NCBI GenBank assembly: GCA_025200525.1
Contig: CM045762.1
Location: 77,931,217-77,995,216, forward strand
Length of the DNA stretch: 64,000 nucleotides
From: Camellia lanceoleosa
Lineage: Eukaryota > Streptophyta > Magnoliopsida > Ericales > Theaceae
Direction: 5' to 3'
Positions 54,788-64,000 of this stretch are shown here, in pieces (position 1 is the stretch's first letter; each line of letters begins with the position of its first letter). A program made the translations under genes and the position numbers. The notes beneath the pieces are model-generated. The model was not told where the DNA came from, did not search any database, and worked only from the letters and a program-made list of their open reading frames with translations.

Positions 54788-57700
54788 TGTAGACGTCCCC
54801 GAACGCCCCTGGACTGTTTTGCCTGATACAGAGTCGCCACCTAAATATTTTATTTTGGGAGAATTTAGGAAACCCTGACTCGTGCCTAAGGCCATGTGTT
54901 CGTCATCACCAAAGTTGCCTCGGCTCGGGAACTTGAGTACGATTGGGGAAGGTCACTTCGTGAGCACCCCCGCTCACCCGATCAAAGATCGGCCTCTACT
55001 AACCATGATATCGAGTTTTGAAAACATTATGTGCTCTTATTCCGGTTATTAGCCTAGATTTACTACGTGATGCGCACAGCATACAAGTATAGACTGGGTC
55101 GCCTGAATTGGAACAAAACATCTCATGTTCGTTTTGAAAAACGGTTTGAAGGTGCTACTCGCAAGTAGGCTAAGACGTGGATTTGCCACCCTCAGGTGGG
55201 CTTAAGAAAACATGATTTTGCCACTCTCAAGTGGGCTTAAAACTCTCAATCGGTCAATTGTTCCAATTTAAATAACCCAACCTTCACCCATGGGCATTCA
55301 GGCAGTTATATCATATAAGCACATAGCCTCATGGTAAGCATGCTATCATGGCAGTCACTCACACATGCAAGGATGCTAAAGCATAAACCCTTACCGAGTA
55401 CTCCAAGCCAAAGAAAGAAGCTAATTAGAAAACATGCATGAATCGTAACTATGCTGAAATGCCTAATGCAACACATGCAAAAATGCAACTACAATAGGCT
55501 CGGCTATTCTAAGATGGCATATGAGATGCTACAGATAATATGTATTTGACTCGGAATTGAAATACAATGCAGTTAGTATGATGTGCTGAGCCCGGTACAT
55601 GTAAGACAGACGAATGGATGCAAACATGTGAGCATAAGTATGCTAATTGAAACATGCCCTAATCTAACCATCATAAGCTGGTAAATAAAAGGGAGAAAGA
55701 CGTGGGGTTGGAAGACATACATTACACACACGCACACTTATTACAATTGTGCCCTCGCTCGGAGGGTCCGAATAAATAATACAGTTTGAATAAATAATTA
55801 ACTACACTAACTAATTAAATATTACAAAATCCTAATTAATTAACAAATTAGCTAGAAAGCAAATAAATTAGCATGCAAGCTAAATGGACCGCCTCAGCTC
55901 TGTTCCAAATGATAAAAGATGCATACATGCTCGGGCTGCCTCGTCGGGAAATTCCTCGCGATGCCCCGATTTGCCTTTGTTTGCAATTAATCCCGGAATG
56001 CTGTGCAAAGCTCTAGAAGGCTGTGATTTCTGGTTTGCTGCAACAGAGAGCAAGAAAGGGGCATGGCAAAGTATTTTCACATATGTATGTATACCTCGAT
56101 CCTCGTGCCACCAATCACGCATCTCGATGCATGATGGCCGAGGAGTCGAACTGCACGACTCAATGTGAAATGAATGCACATATAAACACAACAAGGCCTA
56201 CACTCCATCATGGGTAATCCGGAGTGTCGGTGACCGGGAAGTGAGACACGTTTCGTCACTTTGAGTACGAAACGTCCCTCGTTTCCCGTGCTTGGGCTAA
56301 CTCTTATCCCAAAAACAATGCAAATGAGATGGCATACACAATGCGACTAACATGCAACCTAGCATACGCAATGCTATGGACAAAAATGGCATACACAATG
56401 CATGTGACATAACATGGCATGCACAATGCTCTAACGTGCAACCTAGCATACGCAATGCTATGAACTGAAATGGCATACACAATGCAAGATGGACATACAC
56501 CGATATGAATGGACCTCAACCACACTCACATCAGTGGCCATATGATGAAAATGAGACAACCGAAATATATATGCAAACATGCACGAATGCAATGGATCGA
56601 TCCTAAGGCACAACATGCAACTCTAACAAGACATGGCAAGGAATGAAATATGGCATAGGATGGCGCATGATACAGCTCTGAAATGGCATAAAAGGTGATC
56701 CCGAAACATGCAAATATGTCACACAATGCATCCTAGGTGGCTCGAGTACCAAAACTAGTGAAGTGCGTTACACTAGAGGTACCCAAAGCGATGCACAAAT
56801 GGAAAAACCAACCCCAAACAGACCCTAGGGAGGTCTGAAACTGTGGGAAAATGGCCTAAAATTGTGGCACAACATACAAGGAAATGGAGCTCATTCAATG
56901 GTCGGTAAATAAGGCATACAAGCCCGACTCTTAAACGCATTTAAAGAGTATGAAACATAGGAACATGGCATTCACATAAGCTCTGAAATATGATGTATAA
57001 TGGCCCCAAAACAAGAAAACGCCTCAGCATATACATGTAATGGACCTCGAAACTTAAAGCTAGGCAAGGGTATTGAACTACAAGCATGCAAAACAAACAT
57101 CATTCGACCATGAGACCCAAAAATAGAGCTAGGGCAGTCCAAAATATGTAGAAAACCAGTTTAAGACAAGGCCAAAAAGAGCTAAAATCAAGGGTCAACA
57201 AAGCATGCAAAGTAAGCTAGTGAACCATGATTTGCACTACAGCTATATGAATCACATGAGAGCTCACCAAACCAGCCAAAAATGGAGGTAAGGCATGTCA
57301 AATAAACCCCAAAAACCACTGAAACAAAGTCCACACATGCTAGAATGGGGTGCTCCGTTGATAAGCTACAAGAGAGGTTACTCTACACATGCAACAAGGA
57401 TAATTGACATGGCAAAACCAGCTCTGGAAATGACTTATGACAGCCTTAAAACCCACCAAAAAGGCCCTGAAATCAGTCTAGGAAGCATGCAATGAAAGGT
57501 CCCTTTGAAAGGCCTTGAGGAGGATTGCTCTACACATGCATGAGGGACATAAAATATGGCCAAAAGAACCCTGGAGAGAGTCAAGGAAGACCTCAAAACT
57601 CACCAAATAGGGCCTGAAATGTGACCTTACAACATGCAAGTAGGAGCCCCTTTGGAAGGCCAAAAGAGCCAACAAACAAGACAAGGAGAGATGGGGTCAC

Positions 57701-59613
57701 CCCCTTCTGATTTTAGCTCTCAAAATAGTGTGCTAGCCACTGAAAATCTGCTGGATTTCAGTGCCTAAATGGCCAAACAAAGGATGAAACAAAGGCCTAG
57801 ATGCAAGGCTCAAAACAAGATACAAACAAGCATACAAGGGGGTAGATGACCCCCAACAGAAAAATTACCTTAATCAAACCTCAAGAGGGGCTCAAACTAA
57901 GACTCTTTTTAGTTTATGACAAATCTCAAAAATGCTTGCAAGCAAGGCTAAGAAAGGAAGCAAAATAAGCCTACAAAGAGGGATGGAGCATACAAGGAGG
58001 TCGATGACCTCAAACAGAAAAGTGTCCTTAATCAAACTTCAAGAGGGGCTCAAAATGAGACACTTTTCATTTTAAGATGAAACCCAAAAATACTTGCAAA
58101 TCAGGCTAAAGAATGAAACAAAACAATGTCAAATTGGGGAAAATAGAGACTTACCCTTGTTGAGAAGACCTCCAGCAACTTCTGGACCAAGATGGTGAGC
58201 CTTCAACCTCTGAAAATCAGTTCTAAGATGCTTGGATGGATGGTGGAGATGTTGTGCTAAGGGTTTGTGTGCAAATGGCCAAGAATGATGGAGTTTAGAT
58301 CTTGGGTTGGAGAGATATGGAGAGTTGTATGCAAAGTGCCTTCACCAAACTTTCTAACCCTTGCAAATGGAGAGGAGGGTTTGTTTTATAGAGGAAGAGG
58401 GCCAAGGATTCTTGGAGAAGTCTCAAGTAAAAAGGCCAAGCTTCTAAAAGAAGCTAAGCAAAAGGGTCAAGCTTCTTGAGGAAACTAGACCAAAAGGGTC
58501 AAGCTTCCTCAAGAAGCTTGACAAAAGAGTCAAGCTTCTCTTAGAAGCTAAGCAAAAGGGTCAAAACCTCCTTAAAAAGACAAATAAGAGGGTGAAATCT
58601 CTGAGAGTGGGTCAAATGCTACATAGCTGACACAGTTATATGCAACTCAGGAAGGCCAAAAAGCAGAAGGTCGGCCAACCAGTTCAAGTGGTCGGCCGAC
58701 CAGGTCAGGTGGTCGACCAGCCAAGTCAAAAGGTCCAACTCAAAAAAGGTTGTCGGCCTACCCATATTGGTGGCCTCCCAGGAGAATATAACTCAGTGGT
58801 ATGGTGGGAGACCAGAAATTGTGACCCATGAGAGAGGAAAACCAGCTTTCTAGCAAGGTTCAAAAGGGTCAGGAAGAAAAGTTGGTCGGCCTACCCATAT
58901 TGGTGGCCTCCCAGATGAGTACAACACAATGGTGGTATGGGAGACCCGAAATTGTGGCTCAAAAGTAAGGGAGACCAGTTTTCCAACAAGAAAACTGGCT
59001 GGAGGAGAGAGAAAAGTGGTCTTCGAAGAAAAAGGTGGTCTCCAAGAAGAAAAGGTGGTCTCCTACCATACTACCACCTTTCTAACAGTGAAACTAGGGT
59101 CCACACCGAAAATGAGCCAAGACAGATGCAAAACGAGGGTTCGAGGGCCAAAACGCACAGCCGGGGGCCCCGAAAACTGACTATTAAGCAACGGAGATGG
59201 CGTACGACCACAAAGGTGGTCTCCCGGGCCACAGTGTCCCTCAAGAGAGAGGAAACAAGGTGTGTGCCAAAAACCGGAGCAAACAGAGATAGGTAAGCGG
59301 TCCCGAACCGAGGCACACGGCTGACGACTCCGAAAACTTAAAACTGGTCTCCAAACGGGAACAGTGGCCTACGACCACGAAACGTAGCCTACGGCCACTA
59401 ATAGATGGTCTACAAGACCTCTCCCTCCCTTCGGGAAGAGAAAACAGAACCTGGTTCGCAAACCGAGGTAAAGCAGAAAAGAGTCCCGAGGTCCGGAGGT
59501 AAGGCCCTCAGCCGAAACTTCGAAACCTCAGAACGAGCACAACATGCGCAATCACCGAGCTCTCAATCGATGACGTCTGACTCTTAAGGTAGGTCAAAAA
59601 TGGGGTGTCTACA
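54788..59613 (-). mobile_element. LTR C, 4,826 bp, the outer 5' LTR of the array
   Basis: It starts TGTAGACACCCCATTTTTGA at 59613, directly beside the target duplication actag, and ends GGGGACGTCTACA at 54788. About 170 bases present near the sense 3' end of LTRs A and B are deleted at about 54806-54815. TATAAAAC is at 58383-58390, with the hairpin GTCAAGCTTC/GAAGCTTGAC at 58498-58522 and the 133 bp duplication at about 58750-59000. It is the true 5' end of the original insertion. Confidence 0.9.
58383..58522 (-). promoter_or_regulatory. LTR C core promoter: TATA box and upstream hairpin
   Basis: TATAAAAC (58383-58390) and the 10-base-stem hairpin (58498-58522) are spaced as in LTR A. Transcription of the array would start here and run leftward. 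Confidence 0.55.
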
Positions 59614-59618
59614 ACTAG

Positions 59619-61424
59619 CAATCTACTCAATTCTTCTTCCTCCCAAGCAAAGAGAGGCCTCCTAAAATTAAACACCCAATTCCCATATATATCTCTATTG
59701 CTATGAAACATGAATACAGACACTTTTTTATCAACTGATAGAGAATATAGTCTAGGAAACTTATCTCTAAGACATACACCCTCTGCCCAACAATCAGACC
59801 AAAATCTAATCCTTCTGCCATTCCTAATCTTGACCACAACATTACTCCTAAAAAATTGCATAAGATCTACTGTAGAAGGCACAGTGTAGATAATGTCAGC
59901 CCAGGTTTTGGACAACCTGCTAGCCTTTTCAGTAGAAGGAAACCATGCCCAACTTGCCTCCTTGTACTTTCCACATATAATATCCTTCCAAAGAGAGTTC
60001 TCTTCACCACCAAATCTCCACCACCACTTCAGTAATAGGCATACATTTATGATTCTAATTCTTTTAACACCCAACCCTCCTATGTTTTTACTTTTAGAAA
60101 CATCCTCCCATTTCACCAAGTGCACTTTCCTTCTCAAATTTGAGCCACCCCAAAGAAAAGCAGCTTGAATACTTTCCATCTTTTTTGCTACCATCTCAGG
60201 CATCTTAAATATTGAGAGATAAAAAAATAGGTAAGCTGGCAAGAACAGACTTAATCAAGGTCAGCCAACCTGCAAAGGATAGATATCTTTTTTTCCAAGA
60301 AGCAAGTCTTTGCTTACACTTATCAATCATTGGCAGCCAAGTTCTGCTACTTCTTGGGCTGGCCCCTAATGGCAACCCCAAGTATTTGATGGGCAATTTC
60401 TGAAATTTACAATTCAACCTACTTGCAAAATCCTGACCCAGCTCATCTGGAATCCCCACCCCATAGACCACACTTTTGTTAAAATTAATTCTAAGTCCTG
60501 AAAAAACTTCAAAGCACCTGAGGATTCGTTTTATATTAACTATTTCCCTCCAATCAGCTTCACAAAACAAAATGGTATCATCCGCAAATTGTAGATGCAT
60601 AATCCACAGACTACTAGGCCCAATAGATGCCCCTCTAATCAGTCCCAAATTTTTTGCTCTACCCATTAAGATATTAAGTGCTTCAGCCACAATAATGAAC
60701 AGAAAATGTGACAGTGGGTCTCCCTAACGAAGTCCCTTCTGTGGATAAAATTCAGGAGTTGGAGACCCATTAACCAACACTGAAGTTCTTACAGAAGCAA
60801 CACATTCCTTCATCTAACTCACCCACTTAGTACCAAAACCAAATTGAAATAACATAGAGAACAAAAATTCCCAATTGACAAAATCATAAGCTTTATGAAA
60901 ATCCAGTTTAAGGACAACTCCACATCCTCTAGCCTTCTTCCACCCATCTACTATCTCATTAGCAATAAGTATGTCATCTAAAATGTTTCTGCCCCTCAAA
61001 AAGGCCGATTGAGTTTCACTTATGATCCTAGGCAGCACCTGTTTCAACCTATTTGGTAGTACCTTGGCCAATATCTTGTACATGGAGCCCACTAAGCTGA
61101 TGGGCCTACATTCATTTAGGATAGGTGGGTTCTCAATTTTTGGGATTAAAGCTATGAAGGAACTGTTTAACCCTCTAACCAACTTGGCATTTTGATGAAA
61201 GTCCCTCATAAATAGCAAGACGTCCTCCTTCACTATATGCCAGCATTTCTGAAAAAAGCCCATATTAAATCCATCAGGCCCGGGGGCCCTGTTTCCCCCA
61301 CAAGATTTAATAGCACTTAAGATTTCCTCCCCTGAAAATTTCGCTTCCAAAAATCCTAAATCATGGCCTACCCCAATTGACTTAAAGGGGCCATTTAAGG
61401 TGGGCCTAACCCTCCAAGACTCCT
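59619..61424 (-). pseudogene. LINE-C ORF2, reverse transcriptase part
   Basis: From the 5' truncation the minus strand reads ESWRVRPTLNGPFKS, then the RT motifs NRAPGPDGFNMGFFQKC, CRPISLVGSMYKILAKVL, RGRNILDDILIANE, KLDFHKAYDFVNWEF and HLQFADDTILFCEAD, so the catalytic FADD is intact. Thumb/connection sequence follows (KYLGLPLGASP, GGSNLRRKVHLVKWED), ending WEEEELSRLL at the array junction. Breaks include WVS* near 60815, a stop in LR*GD near 60725 and a frameshift near 60220. The frame resumes at 27444. Confidence 0.88.
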
Positions 61425-61444
61425 CAAACAGTGTCACCATTATT

Positions 61445-62808
61445 GTCATAATCTTATGGACTCATTTGCATGCTAGGAACTAGCTAGACCCAAGAAAGTG
61501 TAAGTTTGATTAATCAAAGGGAAAACTACGGCCCAGTAGCCTTTTAGACATATTAACGTATCACCAATTATAATTTTTTGAGAAAATTGTCGAGAAGTTC
61601 AAATTTAAAAATGTATCAAGTATTAGATTCAATAGATATTTTTTTGTTGTTGAGAGGGTGAGAAGTTTTTTTGTTAGTTTTGAAGGATATTTTGTTTTTA
61701 ATTTTATCCCTTAATTTATTTGTTGACTGTTCAAAATTATATGTTTCTATTCAAATTTTTTTACTATTTGTTTAAAAAAAAAATTCCCTTATTTGTCTAA
61801 AATAAAATTTACTACTTGATCTATTGAATTTTTACACCTCTCTCTATTGAAATTCTCATTTTTAACTTATCTGTTCACATTCTCATTTTATTATCTATTC
61901 AATTTTTCCTTGAATTCTATTTGTTGAAAATTTGATTCTATCTATTTAAAGTCTATCTATGTGAAATGCTATTTGTTAAAATTATTGTCCTAATTTTTGC
62001 AAAACTCCAAACTCTATTGGAACAGATCGGAAGGAGATGATTATGATGATGAAGATTTTCCAGATGTGAGCCTTGAACACAAATCTGAGCTCCAAATGAA
62101 TAAATAAATAAATAAAAATAAAAATATTCAAAACCCTAATCACATGTACACATGAGCAAATACACAAATTTAAACCAGTAATAACCAACAACCACAAAAT
62201 CACTAAGTTCAAAACCCTAATAACATATACACATGAGGACACATGAGGAAATTCCCTAAAAAATAAAATATATAAATATAAAATAGATTGATAAAACATT
62301 CATCGACCAGATCTATGCCGTGATCTACCATTGTGACCAGATCTTAACCAAAGTTGGGGAAATATTGTGAAAGATGAAATCATGAGAATTGAGAGGCTGA
62401 TTAGTACCGAAGAAGCTTTAACTTGGCATATCAACTTCTACAAAAAGTTCACCTCGGCCGGATCTGGCGAATCTAATGGTTGATTTGATTTCGGCGATGA
62501 AACAGATTCTCAAGCAAAACATGGTCAATACGCCACGATATCTCGGAGCTTGGCTAGTGTTTTACAATCGAAATTGAGAGAGGACAATGGTTATGTTGTC
62601 GGAGATGAAAACAAACATACACACACACACACACAGAAACATAGAGAGACAAAAAGACCTAATTGTCCATGTTAGGGAATCGAGATCAGAACCGATCAAG
62701 GAGATTGATAATGATGATCTGAGATTGTGAAACTAGAGTTGGGGTTAGGGTTTTGACGATGTGTTTAGAGATTCATAGGATGAGAAAAGGATGGCGACGG
62801 TGATGTGG

Positions 62809-62847
<39 letters not shown>

Positions 62848-63155
62848 AGAGAGAGGGTTTGATGTTGTGTTTCATCGTATAACATATATATATACACATG
62901 AATAATTTGGTCATTTTGCAGGAGCTTGTCCTTATGGACAAAATATTTTAGAGAGTGGACTTTTAGGTAAAGAAAATCCAAATTTGGATTTTTGGATCAA
63001 GTGCCCTATTTTTTATTTTTTCTTTGGTATTTTTTTTGAAATTTCAACTAAAGTGAGAAGGTGAAACTTTTAATTACAAAAAAGTGGAAATTACCCGTTC
63101 AATTTACCAAAATGTTCTTTGTAACTCCGGTCATTTTTCATATACAACCCTCTAT
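61445..63155. other. AT-rich spacer with microsatellites; no gene recognised
   Basis: It holds (AC)n at 62619-62635 and (GA)n at 62812-62842. A direct repeat containing AAAACCCTAAT and ACACATGAG lies at about 62128-62160 and again at 62208-62240. On the minus strand TATATATATG (about 62885-62894) followed by a CT-rich leader resembles a plant promoter and 5' UTR, but the next ATG opens only a very short frame. No domain is recognised. Confidence 0.5.
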
Positions 63156-64000
63156 TGTAACACCTCAAATTTTATAATCCTTAATGCAAACTAATTTATT
63201 AAATAGCTTCTAGATATTATCAATTTAAATCCATTTCTCATACGATAATCCATATAAGGAAAACAATAGTCTTTCAATGAAAGTAATCTCTTTCTCATTG
63301 AACTAATTCAAGACATTACATTTTTTTGTTCATAATACAAATCGTAGTTGAAGGAGTTATAGTAAAATAAAAAATAAATATACCCTAGTAGTGTACAAGT
63401 TTCATGGGCAATCCCTTGATTACACAAAAGGTGGACATCTATTCCAAAACACAAAATAGCTTCGGAGCTTCAACAAGTAACATTTAATGAGCCTTTGTAC
63501 TCCATTCAAAACATCTCCACTGCCTCGTTACTTGGGCGGAGTCACACCATCAAGTCCTAAAAGTTTTGTTAGATTGGCGTGAGCTAATGCCTAGTAAGAA
63601 TACCATAAACAGAGCATATAAATGATTGAAATGCATATGATCATGCTATGCATATGTCATGATAAAATTCCTTCTTCTTCTTTTTTTTTTTTTTTTTTCT
63701 CTCTTTTAAAATCAATGATGTTCAATGCACAATTTCCATTTAAGAACTTATCATAAAAAATGAAGCGATAAATATGCAATGACATCCCAAGCAAGAGCCG
63801 CAAATCAATGCATACTTATATAGATTTTTATAATGAAAATATCCCTACATTTGCCTACTCTAAAAAGGCAAGGCTATGGACACCAAAAAATATTTTTTCC
63901 TTCCATATTTGCCAACTCTAAAAATGGCAAGGCCAGTGGACACCCAAAAATATTTTTCCACATTCGTCCGTGATAAGCTCAAGACAGGGCAATTGGTCTC
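63156..64000 (-). mobile_element. Partial large LTR, Ty3/gypsy-like, running off the right edge
   Basis: The plus strand opens TGTAACACCTCAAATTTTAT, a usual gypsy LTR edge. On the minus strand this edge is the LTR 3' end (AGGTGTTACA). A repeated unit with a TTGCCA...TGGCAA hairpin lies 700-800 bases from this edge. That mirrors the hairpin repeats 820-960 bases from the 3' end of the solo LTR at 5734-9161 and supports minus orientation. No internal region is in view. The clade is inferred. Confidence 0.55.
63845..63962 (-). repeat. Two-copy tandem repeat of about 59 bp with hairpin core
   Basis: Both copies have TTGCC.ACTCTAAAAA.GGCAAGGC followed by TGGACACC and AAAAATATTTTT. The TTGCC/GGCAA arms can pair. 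Confidence 0.75.

Larger units (their letters stand above)
27445..59613 (-). mobile_element. 32.2 kb tandem array of a non-autonomous Tat/Ogre-like LTR retrotransposon
   Basis: The block is flanked by the exact 5 bp duplication actag (27440-27444 and 59614-59618), which interrupts LINE-C ORF2. In sense order it is LTR C (54788-59613), internal 3 (47853-54787), LTR B (42767-47852), internal 2 (35310-42766), LTR A (30314-35309), internal 1 (27690-30313) and a 241-base LTR D remnant. Each full LTR starts TGTAGACACCCC or TGTAGATACCCC and ends GTCTACA, with a PPT before it and a PBS-like site after it. Inner LTRs have no target duplications. Only gag is encoded; no protease, RT, RNase H or integrase motif is present. 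Confidence 0.9.
25797..61424 (-). mobile_element. 5'-truncated LINE (LINE-C), split by the 32 kb LTR array
   Basis: The minus-strand LINE has its 3' poly(A) at 25799-25813 (T run on the plus strand) and is 5'-truncated in ORF2 at about 61424. It is bounded by a 20 bp target duplication, CAAACAGTGACACCATTATT (25777-25796) against the copy at 61425-61444 with a single A/T difference. Excluding the array, about 3.5 kb of LINE remains. A 20 bp duplication and a 5' truncation are hallmarks of target-primed reverse transcription. The LINE is younger than its flanks and older than the array. Confidence 0.88.

Noticed and set aside
59508..59613. Continuation of the LINE-C frame into VDTPFLTYLK
   Set aside because: This is read-through into the LTR C start, not LINE protein; the true continuation is at 27444.
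62745..62981. Possible host gene start on the minus strand (TATA, CT-rich leader)
   Set aside because: No ATG opens a credible frame downstream, so only a promoter-like pattern is noted.

Overview
The window looks like repeat-rich nuclear DNA of a flowering plant, probably a eudicot with a large genome; the species cannot be fixed from sequence alone. The evidence is the set of mobile elements: a Ty1/copia gag-protease, a CACTA (En/Spm) TNP2-type transposase, plant L1-type LINEs with APE endonuclease, reverse transcriptase and zf-RVT regions, hAT-like MITEs, and very large Ty3/gypsy LTRs. I find no rRNA, tRNA, CRISPR array, bacterial operon or intact host gene. Almost every protein-like reading frame is a decayed transposon gene.

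Layout. 1-3310: minus-strand copia element with gag-protease, a candidate leader intron and a probable 5' LTR. 3746-9311: minus-strand CACTA transposase remnant split by a 3.4 kb plus-strand solo LTR (5734-9161, 5 bp target duplication with one mismatch). 9312-10455: LTR promoter fragment and RNase H-like pseudogene. 10456-12935: AT-rich spacer with a hAT-like MITE and a foldback sequence. 12942-14275: 3' end of a minus-strand LINE. 14510-25115: near full-length plus-strand LINE whose ORF1 carries a 3.76 kb solo LTR (16502-20261, exact 5 bp target duplication). 25117-25796: two foldback MITE-like sequences.

25797-61424: a 5'-truncated minus-strand LINE, bounded by a 20 bp target duplication with one mismatch. 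It is split by a 32.2 kb minus-strand LTR array (27445-59613) flanked by the 5 bp duplication actag. In element order the array reads LTR C - internal 3 - LTR B - internal 2 - LTR A - internal 1 - partial LTR D. Neighbouring units share each LTR directly, with PBS-like sequence on one side and a polypurine tract on the other. Unequal recombination explains this better than separate insertions. The internal regions carry only a Tat/Ogre-like gag and no protease, reverse transcriptase or integrase, so the family is non-autonomous. They also carry a 58 bp minisatellite, a conserved leader hairpin, repeated PPT-like motifs, a polypyrimidine tract and a candidate antisense ORF. The solo LTR at 16502-20261 is a shorter relative of the same family.

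61445-63155 is spacer with microsatellites. 63156-64000 is the edge of another large LTR.

The inferred order of events is CACTA, then its solo LTR; and LINEs, then LTR-family insertions into two of them, followed by recombination to one solo LTR and one expanded array. The array is the most unusual structure in the window.
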